Assembly (NCBI GenBank): GCA_021107335.1
Contig: JAIOSZ010000118.1
Location: 1-5,243 of the forward strand
Direction: 5' to 3'
Source of the DNA: Desulfuromonadaceae bacterium
GTDB taxonomy: Bacteria > Desulfobacterota > Desulfuromonadia > Desulfuromonadales > Syntrophotaleaceae
DNA length: 5,243 nucleotides
A program made the translations under genes and the position numbers. Positions 1-5,243 of the stretch are shown here, in pieces. A model generated the notes under the pieces. It saw only the letters and a list, made by a program, of their open reading frames with translations, was not told the DNA's origin and searched no databases. Each line of letters starts with the position of its first letter. The first letter of the stretch is position 1.

Positions 1-130
1 GGAATTGTGTTTTGGAAGTTCCTTTTTGTCGGTTGAAGGGGGCTGGATAGTCGTCGTCTCACAACCCCTAACATCTTGGCAAGGCCCGCCAAACCTGCTA
101 GGGGGCCATTCGTGCCTGCTGAGAATTGAA

Positions 131-386
131 AAATAAAGCCAGAACCGCCAGCCCAAGCCGTTAATTCGGCCAAAGGGGGAGTCAAAACTACCATCCTGCG
201 CGGTTTGAGCCCTCAAACGTGAAGTCAGAGCCACCATTATTTCTTGGGTTTTCAGAAAACTTGAAGTCAGAGACACCATCCCAGGTCCGCTCCAGTTCAA
301 ACATGAAGTCAGAACCACCACCTCAAGCGGTTTTTCTTCATCGTCGAGCCAAAACTATTACCCCAGGCCAGATCTACGGTAGAGCA
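131..386. repeat. Degenerate ~42-bp tandem repeat array, six units
   Basis: Six copies of a core close to AGTCAGAACCACCATCCC begin at 137, 180, 223, 265, 307 and 347, so the spacing is 43, 43, 42, 42 and 40 bases. By eye the six cores match that consensus at about 15, 15, 14, 16, 16 and 12 of 18 positions. The rest of each unit varies, but four contain a short inverted repeat: GCCG/CGGC at 157-170, GTTTGAG/CTCAAAC at 203-218, GTTTTC/GAAAAC at 248-260 and TCTAC/GTAGA at 373-383. Because 42 is a multiple of three, one frame reads MKSEPP-like peptides repeatedly, but this frame has no Shine-Dalgarno and ends inside the IS terminal repeat, so I do not call a gene. Bases 1-130 and 387-460 hold no gene I can support; two TGGCCA palindromes lie at 402-407 and 415-420. 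The array may be a structured intergenic repeat family; its function is unknown. Confidence 0.7.
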
Positions 387-460
387 GGCGGTTTCGAGCA
401 TTGGCCATTAAAATTGGCCAGACAGATCTTTTCTTGTACTATGCCTGTTAATTTGCCTCC

Positions 461-483
461 CGGATTCAAGTTGTAAGTGCAAC
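461..483 (+). repeat. IS30-family left terminal inverted repeat
   Basis: The sequence reads CGGATTCAA-G-TTG-TA-AGTGCAAC. It matches the reverse complement of 1510-1532 at 20 of 23 positions, with mismatches at only three sites. Confidence 0.82.
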
Positions 484-558
484 TCTAAACATTTGGTTAG
501 AAGGATAAGCTGCGGTAGGCTCACGGCTTCTTTCACCGACCAAAGTTTGAGGAGCACG

Positions 559-1527
559 ATGAAGCACTACACGCAGCTTACCCGAGAAGAAAGATATCAG
601 ATTTACGCCTTGAAAACAGTAGGGCAATCAAAGGCGCAAATTGCCAAAGTTCTTGACCGTCACAAATCCACCATTGGCCGGGAGATCACGCGTAATTGTG
701 GATTGCGAGGCTATCGACCGAAACAGGCTAACAGCCTTGCGGACAGCCGGCGCCAGGAAAAGTCTGCTCGCCGCATTGTTCCCGAGTCCTGGGAACGTGT
801 TGAAAACCTGCTTCGCGAATACTGGAGCCCGGAACAGATCAGCAGCTGGTTGCGACAAGAAGAAGATATCCGTGTCAGTCCTGAGTGGATTTACCAATAC
901 ATCCTCCAGGACAAGCAAACCAGCGGCGATCTTTACACTTACCTGCGTTGCCAGAAACAACGGAAAAAACGTTATGGAGCCCCAGATCGTCGTGGCCAGA
1001 TCAAGGGACGGGTTTCCATTGACGAACGGCCAGAGGTGGTCAACGAACGCAGTCGTATCGGTGACTGGGAGGCCGACACCGTCATTGGCAAACAGGGCGG
1101 CGACGTTCTAGTCACCCTCGTGGACCGCAAGACTCGCTGGAGTATGATCGGCAAGGCCCCTAACCGGACGGCGCAAGAAGTCCAAGCCGTCATAGTGAAA
1201 CGGCTGTTACCGCTAGCCTCACACGTGAAAACATTGACATACGACAACGGGAAAGAGTTCGCCTTTCATCAGGACATTGACAAGGAGCTCACGTCCAACG
1301 GTTATTTTGCGCACCCTTATCATTCATGGGAGCGCGGTTTGAACGAGAACACCAACGGCCTTATTCGCCAGTTCTTCTCAAAAGGGAAGGATCTCTCTGA
1401 AGTCTCCGATGAAGAAATTCAGGGGGTGATGGACAAGCTCAACAACCGCCCCAGAAAATGCCTTGGCTTTAAAACCCCCAATCAGGTATTTTTTGGTATC
1501 AACCCACCTGTTGCACTAGCAAGTTGA
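559..1527 (+). CDS. IS30-family DDE transposase
   Basis: This enzyme cuts and joins the ends of its own insertion sequence. The 322-residue product has the family's usual length and layout. An N-terminal helix-turn-helix (about 22-46; SKAQIAKVLDRHKSTIGRE followed by TRN) should bind the terminal repeats. A middle region has SPEQISSWL (90-98), and the C-terminal RNase H-like catalytic domain has the family's DDE residues: D173 in EADTVIG, D229 in YDNGKEF and E263 in NENTNG, then NNRPRKCLGF. All three acidic residues are present and there is no frameshift, so it is probably active. I chose the ATG at 559 because GAGGAG (549-554) sits four bases upstream and the protein then begins YTQLTREERYQI-like, as in relatives. 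The frame opens further back to 493, but that stretch lacks support. The stop codon lies within the right inverted repeat. Confidence 0.95.
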   Translation: MKHYTQLTREERYQIYALKTVGQSKAQIAKVLDRHKSTIGREITRNCGLRGYRPKQANSLADSRRQEKSARRIVPESWERVENLLREYWSPEQISSWLRQEEDIRVSPEWIYQYILQDKQTSGDLYTYLRCQKQRKKRYGAPDRRGQIKGRVSIDERPEVVNERSRIGDWEADTVIGKQGGDVLVTLVDRKTRWSMIGKAPNRTAQEVQAVIVKRLLPLASHVKTLTYDNGKEFAFHQDIDKELTSNGYFAHPYHSWERGLNENTNGLIRQFFSKGKDLSEVSDEEIQGVMDKLNNRPRKCLGFKTPNQVFFGINPPVALAS

Positions 1528-1532
1528 ATCCG
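1510..1532 (-). repeat. IS30-family right terminal inverted repeat
   Basis: The reverse complement is CGGATTCAA-C-TTG-CT-AGTGCAAC, pairing with 461-483 at 20 of 23 positions. It encodes the last residues and the TGA stop (1525-1527) of the transposase, so the coding frame ends about five bases inside the element boundary. Confidence 0.82.
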
Positions 1533-1561
1533 CGCCCCTTATTGTGTCCCACCCCTTGTTT

Positions 1562-1567
1562 AAGGAG
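1562..1567 (+). promoter_or_regulatory. Shine-Dalgarno of the nuclease gene
   Basis: AAGGAG is followed by seven bases and then GTG at 1575. This decides the start in favour of GTG over the TTG at 1524, which overlaps the transposase stop and has no such site. Confidence 0.75.
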
Positions 1568-1574
1568 CACTATT

Positions 1575-2012
1575 GTGAAAACGTCTTGTCTGTTGGTCTG
1601 TGCTGTATTCCTGTACCTCACTTCTACCTCTGTGGCAGGGCCAGCTAAAGTCTATGGCGATGCTGTAGTTGCTGAGGTAACCAGCATCTATGATGGCGAC
1701 ACATTCAAGGCTAACCTGCAAGGTTATCCCTCTATTGCTGGTGAGCGGATTGGTATCCGAATTAAAGGCATAGATACCCCGGAAATGAGAGATAGCCGAC
1801 CAGAAGTCAAAGCCTTGGCCCGCAAGGCTAAACAATATACGGTTCAGAGATTGCGCGAGGGTCGTAGGGTCATTCTGCGTAGCATGCAGCGAGGAAAATA
1901 TTTTAGAATTGTCGCTGACGTGTATGTGGACGGCAGCAGCCTGGGAGATGAATTAATATCTGCTGGCTTGGCTAAACCTTATAGCGGCGGGAAAAAACCG
2001 AAATGGCAATAA
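1575..2012 (+). CDS. Exported thermonuclease-like (SNase family) protein
   Basis: This is a predicted calcium-dependent, sugar-nonspecific nuclease of the staphylococcal nuclease fold, 145 residues long. Residues 1-21 form a signal peptide: Lys2, a hydrophobic core, then TSVA before Gly22, so the mature enzyme should act in the periplasm or outside the cell. The SNase signature follows: DGDT with D40 and D42 (metal ligands), R62 and the DTPE motif with D67 and E70 (the Arg35, Asp40 and Glu43 equivalents), and R111 in KYFRIVADV (the Arg87 equivalent). Thus all catalytic residues are kept. LISAGLAKPY (127-136) matches the family's C-terminal helix. The mature domain is near minimal size. The start is GTG with a good Shine-Dalgarno. 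The IS30 element ends only 42 bases upstream, and I see no clear promoter in that gap, so expression may depend on the IS or may have been altered by it. It is convergent with the gene at 2141-2542. Confidence 0.9.
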   Translation: MKTSCLLVCAVFLYLTSTSVAGPAKVYGDAVVAEVTSIYDGDTFKANLQGYPSIAGERIGIRIKGIDTPEMRDSRPEVKALARKAKQYTVQRLREGRRVILRSMQRGKYFRIVADVYVDGSSLGDELISAGLAKPYSGGKKPKWQ

Positions 2013-2140
2013 AGGGTTGTTTGGAAACTCTCGATCTATGTGAAATCCCAGGTCCGACGATCGATGATTTTTTGTGTCTGGTTGGTGTTGCAATAGTATA
2101 AACGGTTGGACCAAGATTAGTTTTAGATGCTGTACCACAA

Positions 2141-2542
2141 TCAGTTCAGACGCTCCCTGTACGCACGCACGGCTGCCAATAGTGCGGCAGACGGCTCAGG
2201 CGGACTCTGGACCATGTGGAAAACTTTTTCAGCAATTTCCGCTCTTAGACGAAGGGTATTTTTTTCCTCAGTAACGTACTGACGTCTACCGTCGCCGGCT
2301 AGGATTTCCTCACGACACCGATCCCACACTTCCTCTGCCAGCAACCTGGCATCATCGGCACTATAAATTACAAGATCAAATTCCAGGCTTATCAAGTTGC
2401 GCGCACGCTCTTCAGGATCACCGGGATCATCTAAGAAAAAAAATAAAACGGTGCATTGATGACCCCCTTTCCAACTGCAGTGAATGGTGTTCTCGCGAAA
2501 AGCAGTACAATAATGAGCGCCTACCAAATTGGTGCTGTCCAT
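2141..2542 (-). CDS. Hypothetical protein, 133 residues
   Basis: I do not recognise this protein. It starts at ATG 2542 with AAGGAG four bases upstream, which makes a real gene likely. The product is soluble, with no signal peptide or convincing membrane segment. Its N-terminal part looks beta-rich, with three cysteines (12, 22, 30) and a VLFFFLDD stretch at about 32-39. A second probable strand, FDLVIYSADD (55-64), is followed by charged helices to the end. The VLFFFL stretch is encoded by an eight-base T run on the coding strand (2436-2443), which could be prone to slippage, although the frame stays open and protein-like on both sides. It lies 105 bases downstream of the histidine phosphatase on the same strand, so co-transcription is possible but unproven. 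Its 3' end faces the nuclease gene across 128 bases that hold no clear terminator. Confidence 0.72.
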   Translation of the reverse strand: MDSTNLVGAHYCTAFRENTIHCSWKGGHQCTVLFFFLDDPGDPEERARNLISLEFDLVIYSADDARLLAEEVWDRCREEILAGDGRRQYVTEEKNTLRLRAEIAEKVFHMVQSPPEPSAALLAAVRAYRERLN

Positions 2543-2647
2543 AGATCTCCTTATCTGATGCTCCTGAAGATTCGATCATAATAGTCGTTTTTTTGGCTAT
2601 TAAGGTTTCCCGCAAATCCCATTAACTCTCCCGAGAAGTGACTCAAT

Positions 2648-3289
2648 CTATTTAGGCTCCCTCAAACGTAACGTCGTAACCACCTCGTACCTGCCATCCG
2701 AACCAATTTCCATCACAACAACTTCGCCGTTGCGCGGATTACGTACGCGTTCAAAATGTTCCACAGACCAATGAAACCATCTCATCAAAAAAATTCTTAG
2801 GGTCAGGCCATGCGTGACGATCACGGCATTTTCTGGAAAATTCGGTTTGGAAAAATCCCGATGCAAAGTTTCCAGAAAAGTGCTGACTCGGTCATAAACA
2901 TCTGCGCCACTCTCGCCGTCTGGCAGACGGTAATAGAAGGTTCCATATTCGATCCGATCACGGCGGATCCTCCTTAGCTCCTCGACATCCACCAAATGCC
3001 CCCATTCTTGCTCCCGTAGCCGGGGATCTTCGATCGATCTCACAATTTGATCGTCCAAAACCGAAACTATACCGTCGAAGGTTTCGCGGGTGCGACACCA
3101 AGGAGAAACATAAGCGCGCACTTTTTCCTGTCCGATAATTTCCGCAATCTGCGTACCGGCCACTTGGGCCTGCACTCGGCCTTCCTCTGTCAAGTGCAGA
3201 GCATGGTCAGGTGTTGTCTCGTAATGATTTGGATCAGCGTTGCCTTGCGACTCGCCATGGCGAACTAATATTATGCGTTTCGGTTTCAT
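2648..3289 (-). CDS. Histidine phosphatase superfamily protein (phosphoglycerate mutase-like)
   Basis: This 213-residue cytoplasmic protein belongs to the branch of the histidine phosphatase superfamily that includes phosphoglycerate mutase-like phosphatases. The signature LVRHGESQGN (8-17) carries the phospho-accepting His11 next to Arg10. R66 in SPWCRTRETF (62-71) should complete the phosphate pocket. E93 in LREQEWG (91-97) is the likely general acid, and H160 in VIVTHGLTLRIF (157-168) is the second catalytic histidine. RLPDGESGADVYDR (121-134) is also typical. Length and motif order fit a complete, active enzyme. By eye the N-terminal NADPNHYETTPDHALHLT segment resembles the DET1/YDR051c-like subgroup, whose substrates are poorly defined, so I give no substrate. 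The start is ATG with GAGGG five bases upstream. Its gap to the gene upstream (166 bases) contains the first copy of a ~110-base direct repeat. Confidence 0.93.
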   Translation of the reverse strand: MKPKRIILVRHGESQGNADPNHYETTPDHALHLTEEGRVQAQVAGTQIAEIIGQEKVRAYVSPWCRTRETFDGIVSVLDDQIVRSIEDPRLREQEWGHLVDVEELRRIRRDRIEYGTFYYRLPDGESGADVYDRVSTFLETLHRDFSKPNFPENAVIVTHGLTLRIFLMRWFHWSVEHFERVRNPRNGEVVVMEIGSDGRYEVVTTLRLREPK

Positions 3290-3340
3290 AAAAGCCCTCT
3301 ATGCTTCTCAAACATGATGAGTCAACCCTACTCAGCAATA

Positions 3341-3446
3341 TGAATCGCCCCTAGCTACGTAGACACACCCAACCCATACGAATTTTGGTTCCAGATTATT
3401 TTATCCGGCGGGGCTGGATGTTTTCCAGATATTCTTTCAAATCCTA
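3341..3446 (+). repeat. Diverged ~110-bp direct repeat, copy A
   Basis: The first 43 bases match copy B at 4438-4480 at 33 positions, including GTAGACAC and CAACCCAT intact. After a gapped middle, similarity resumes from GATTATTTT (3393) to ATCCTA (3446). The opening TGAATCGCCCCTAG resembles termini seen in some IS3-family elements, so it may be a leftover IS end; that assignment is a guess. It fills the space between the unknown minus-strand gene and the phosphatase gene. Confidence 0.55.
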
Positions 3447-3455
3447 AATTTGGGG

Positions 3456-4013
3456 CTAGGTGGGGGGTAGAGAATTCGCAACCTTTTGAGCATAGACAAG
3501 ACCTAAGTCCTCGAGAAAGCAACAAACTTCTTTGCAGGCATTTGATATGTCCTCGCGTCTTTCTATCAAAGCCTGCTCGGCAATTTCAATAACACGGTCA
3601 CAACCACTTGACAAAACAGCCATTGCCGTATCGCTACTATCATCACCATAGACTGCGTGCATTGAAGCATCGCTAATCTCTCGTAGCTCTTTAAACGCTC
3701 CTGCGCCAAGTGGAGCACAAAACGTATCGAGCCAAGAGTTGAGCAGTTCCTCCTTGGCAACACCGGACAGCATTGATGGCCGCTCCAATTCGTTGTCGAT
3801 GTTCTCACCCTTATCCTGGTCATCCTTCTGTACCTGCATGTAGGCGTAAGCTGCACCTTCTGGATCCGAGTCGACTTCCGAGCGTAGCCTCTCAACAACA
3901 CCCCGCTTACGTTGTAGTATGGTTTGATCAACAGCCCCCAGCTTTGATGCTTCCTTGATAAATGAGGTGTACCATGTCCGTTTATCTTTCATACTCACTG
4001 TTTCTCGTTTCAT
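3456..4013 (-). CDS. Hypothetical protein of unknown function, start uncertain
   Basis: I do not recognise this product. From ATG 4013 it is 185 residues, hydrophilic and rich in Glu, Asp, Lys and Arg in its first half, and probably mostly helical. It has a low-complexity acidic linker (about KDDQDKGENIDNE, near 70-82) and three cysteines in the C-terminal half. It shows no signal peptide or membrane segment. The start is unsure: ATG 4013 has AGG six bases upstream, ATG 3992 lies inside, and TTG 4094 has GGAG four bases upstream. The frame stays open without a stop back to 4175, and the extra residues (for example YLKRLQNEKNKVWRG) read like real protein, so the gene may extend upstream or have lost its true start through a frameshift. 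Copies of the ~110-base direct repeat lie on both sides. Confidence 0.6.
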   Translation of the reverse strand: MKRETVSMKDKRTWYTSFIKEASKLGAVDQTILQRKRGVVERLRSEVDSDPEGAAYAYMQVQKDDQDKGENIDNELERPSMLSGVAKEELLNSWLDTFCAPLGAGAFKELREISDASMHAVYGDDSSDTAMAVLSSGCDRVIEIAEQALIERREDISNACKEVCCFLEDLGLVYAQKVANSLPPT

Positions 4014-4143
4014 AAGGCGCCTAGTATATTGTGGGGTTATCGAGCACTGCCAATGGGTTACTGCTTGACCTAGAGCAGTAAAACTAGCGATCAAACCTCT
4101 CCAAACTTTATTTTTCTCATTCTGAAGTCGCTTTAGATAAACT

Positions 4144-4392
4144 TTAAGGATATCTATTGGTTCGTACGTAATTTTTTAAACCAGGAGGCAATCCTGAGCA
4201 CTCACTATTATTGTTAAATGAAGTTCGTATTATCTCCTTTTGATCATAATAGGCTTCCTTGAAGTCACCATGTTTTGCCAGTGGCTGCCTAATCCATATC
4301 GATTCGATAGATTCCCATTTCGAAATCGACACCAAGGGCGCCCAAAACATCACCATTAAACAACAAACAGGCGAAACAAACAAGAAAAAAAG
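4144..4392 (-). pseudogene. Possible 5' fragment of the gene at 3456-4013, in another frame
   Basis: This frame is open for 82 codons and ends at TAA 4144-4146. TTG 4383 and ATG 4356 have no Shine-Dalgarno. The first 20 or so residues are hydrophobic; the rest is polar and protein-like (AKHGDFKEAYYDQKEI, then CSGLPPGLKN). The downstream frame opens right at the A6 run (coding strand, 4177-4172). Deleting one A would fuse GLPPGLK to the open frame leading into the gene at 3456-4013. I infer a frameshifted, perhaps 5'-truncated gene; a chance open frame in AT-rich DNA is the alternative. A plus-strand open frame at 4259-4456 covers the same bases but also lacks a ribosome site. Confidence 0.3.
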
Positions 4393-4437
4393 TCAATTAG
4401 ATCAAGCACTTATTGTATATACAAAAACTCCAAAAGG

Positions 4438-4551
4438 TGAATCTCCACTAGTTTAGTAGACACGTTCAACCCATGCTAATGCTGTCTGTTTTTGTTGAAG
4501 ATTGTTTTCTGGAGGTTGCTGGTTATTTATCAGGCTACCTTTAAAACCCTA
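4438..4551 (+). repeat. Diverged ~110-bp direct repeat, copy B
   Basis: This pairs with copy A at 3341-3446 in the same orientation, 1097 bases away start to start. Shared blocks include TGAATC, CTAG, GTAGACAC, CAACCCAT and, further in, GATT-TTTT, GCTGG and a CTTT-AAA-CCTA ending. It also contains TTCAAC (4465-4470) and GTTGAA (4494-4499) as an inverted pair not clearly kept in copy A. It occupies much of the gene-free interval 4393-4725, where I find no other gene. Confidence 0.55.
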
Positions 4552-4559
4552 GTTTATGA

Positions 4560-4592
4560 GAAAAGCCCCAATCCGCGGATGGAGGACTTTTC
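4560..4592. terminator. Imperfect hairpin, terminator-like
   Basis: GAAAAG (4560-4565) pairs with CTTTTC (4587-4592), then CC with GG after one mismatch, enclosing the palindrome ATCCGCGGAT (4571-4580). The T-rich right arm resembles an intrinsic terminator. No plus-strand gene ends just upstream, so it could be a leftover terminator of a lost gene or a structural element. A smaller hairpin, AGGGC/GCCCT, follows at 4616-4629. Confidence 0.3.
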
Positions 4593-4712
4593 ATGCCTGA
4601 TGGATAGTTAGTTTTAGGGCGGTTGCCCTTGGAAAACCCATGAGGCCATTGGTGATCAACCCTCATTTGAATAGTCTTGTCCTTTGGCAGCTAAGTGTGT
4701 TATTGCTCGGCC

Positions 4713-4720
4713 AAGGAGGG
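4713..4720 (+). promoter_or_regulatory. Strong Shine-Dalgarno of the right-edge gene
   Basis: AAGGAGGG ends five bases before ATG 4726. It is close to the full anti-16S consensus and fixes the start of the partial gene. No convincing -35/-10 pair is visible upstream. Confidence 0.75.
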
Positions 4721-4725
4721 CTTCG

Positions 4726-5243
4726 ATGTCGGCACACGACCTTATTGTTCCTGTTTCATCCAGAACACTTGAAGAGATTGTCAGTGGAAGCAAGGGCTCC
4801 TTTAAAGCTACCCTGGAAAGCGTTTCGACAGATGAACTTCTCGGCCTGCTTGCGCTACTGAACCTGCCGAATACCCTCTCGGAAGGCGGTAGTGTTGCGC
4901 CGATGCAAAGGGGTCTGGCACGCAGCTTTGAGCTCGCACAGGAGTCTACAACGGGGGATTTCAGGAATAACATTCTGGCGCTGTTCGAACGGAAAAGGCT
5001 TATCGCGGGCATTAAAGCCATGCATGCAGCGAAGGTTAGCTTTGTCGATCAATCCACTGTTAACAATCGAACTTTTTTAGACGGCAGCGGAAAGTGGGAC
5101 TACAGATTTCATAAGACCTACAAAATAAAAGACACCTCCCCTTATCAGGTTTTCACTACTTCGGATTCGTTTTATCTCGGTGAGGAGCAATGCCGTACAA
5201 TCAGCGCGCTCTGTGCTGACATCGATGAAGCGACCCATCTGGA
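4726..5243 (+). CDS. Hypothetical protein, 3' end beyond the window
   Basis: The frame is open from ATG 4726 to the right edge, 172 full codons, with no stop. I do not recognise the product. There is no signal peptide. The N-terminal ~100 residues look helical, with a leucine-rich stretch DELLGLLALLNLPNTL (36-51) and a basic helix FERKRLIAGIKAMHAAK (87-103). From about 115 it becomes richer in aromatic residues and probably beta (KWDYRFHKTYKIK, 123-135; YQVFTTSDSFYLGEE, 140-154). The consensus ribosome site and sustained coding-like sequence make it a real gene, probably the first of its transcript, since no plus-strand gene precedes it closely. Three shorter open frames on the minus strand or in other phases here are shadows of it. 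Confidence 0.75.
   Translation, partial: MSAHDLIVPVSSRTLEEIVSGSKGSFKATLESVSTDELLGLLALLNLPNTLSEGGSVAPMQRGLARSFELAQESTTGDFRNNILALFERKRLIAGIKAMHAAKVSFVDQSTVNNRTFLDGSGKWDYRFHKTYKIKDTSPYQVFTTSDSFYLGEEQCRTISALCADIDEATHL

Larger units (their letters stand above)
461..1532 (+). mobile_element. IS30-family insertion sequence, apparently complete
   Basis: One intact transposase frame is enclosed by matching inverted repeats, giving an element of about 1.07 kb, the usual size for the family. The outermost base pairs are CG on the left (461-462) and CG on the right (1531-1532). These can be read either as part of the terminal repeats or as a 2-base target duplication around an element spanning 463-1530, and the sequence alone does not decide. 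No longer target duplication is visible. The element separates the repeat array on its left from the nuclease gene on its right. It carries no passenger gene. Confidence 0.85.

Noticed and set aside
2..136. Plus-strand open frame from the left edge to TAA 134-136, possibly the tail of a gene
   Set aside because: Only 44 codons, no recognisable sequence, and a stretch this short stays open by chance fairly often. A minus-strand frame from ATG 74 to the edge is equally unsupported.
219..476. Open frame reading MKSEPP-like repeated peptides
   Set aside because: It starts at GTG without a Shine-Dalgarno, its repetition follows from the 42-base DNA repeat, and it stops inside the IS left terminal repeat.
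1524..1574. TTG at 1524 as an earlier nuclease start overlapping the transposase stop
   Set aside because: It lies within the IS end, lacks a ribosome site, and would place 17 extra residues before a clean signal peptide that begins at GTG 1575.
2041..2056. ATCCCAGGTCCG shared with the array unit at 278-289, as a stray repeat copy
   Set aside because: A single 12-base match is expected about once by chance in a window of this size, and the rest of the repeat core is missing.
2659..2684. CCCTCAAACGT and a trailing CCACC resembling the array at 210-235
   Set aside because: It falls inside the phosphatase coding end and the exact match is only 11 bases, within chance expectation.
3310..3330. 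TTGACT (minus strand) as the -35 of the phosphatase gene
   Set aside because: The matching -10 would overlap the ribosome site and resembles the consensus poorly.
4259..4272. TTGAAGTCACCAT resembling the array core
   Set aside because: It lacks the internal part of the core and stands alone with no 42-base neighbours.
3341..4551. Repeats A and B as integron attC sites around a gene cassette
   Set aside because: I cannot find paired RYYYAAC and GTTRRRY cores or a long overall palindrome in either copy.

Overview
The window looks like an accessory or intergenic-rich stretch of a Gram-negative bacterial chromosome. A marine-type gammaproteobacterium is my guess, from the moderate base composition, the exported SNase-fold nuclease and the IS30 element. 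No gene here fixes the taxon. There is no rRNA, tRNA, CRISPR array or recognisable defence operon.

Left part (1-1532): about 460 bases without a convincing gene hold a degenerate tandem array. Six copies of a conserved ~18-base core recur every 40-43 bases, and several of the variable parts between them contain short inverted repeats. The array is followed by a complete IS30-family insertion sequence (about 461-1532). It has near-perfect 23-base terminal inverted repeats and an apparently intact DDE transposase whose stop codon lies inside the right terminal repeat.

Middle part (1533-3289): 42 bases after the IS comes a small exported thermonuclease-type (SNase) gene on the + strand. It is convergent with two minus-strand genes, a 213-residue histidine phosphatase and, downstream of it, a 133-residue protein of unknown function. 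The two may be co-transcribed, but the 105-base gap makes this uncertain.

Right part (3290-5243): a minus-strand gene for an unknown, probably helical protein is preceded by an open frame in another phase. The two frames could be joined by removing one base from an A6 run, so this locus may be a frameshifted or decayed gene. It is bracketed by two diverged direct copies of a ~110-base sequence about 1.1 kb apart, possibly old IS ends. After a hairpin, a plus-strand gene with a consensus Shine-Dalgarno begins at 4726 and runs off the right edge. Its product is not recognised.

The genes do not form an obvious pathway. The best candidates for something undescribed are the 42-base array, the paired ~110-base repeats, and the two orphan proteins at the right.
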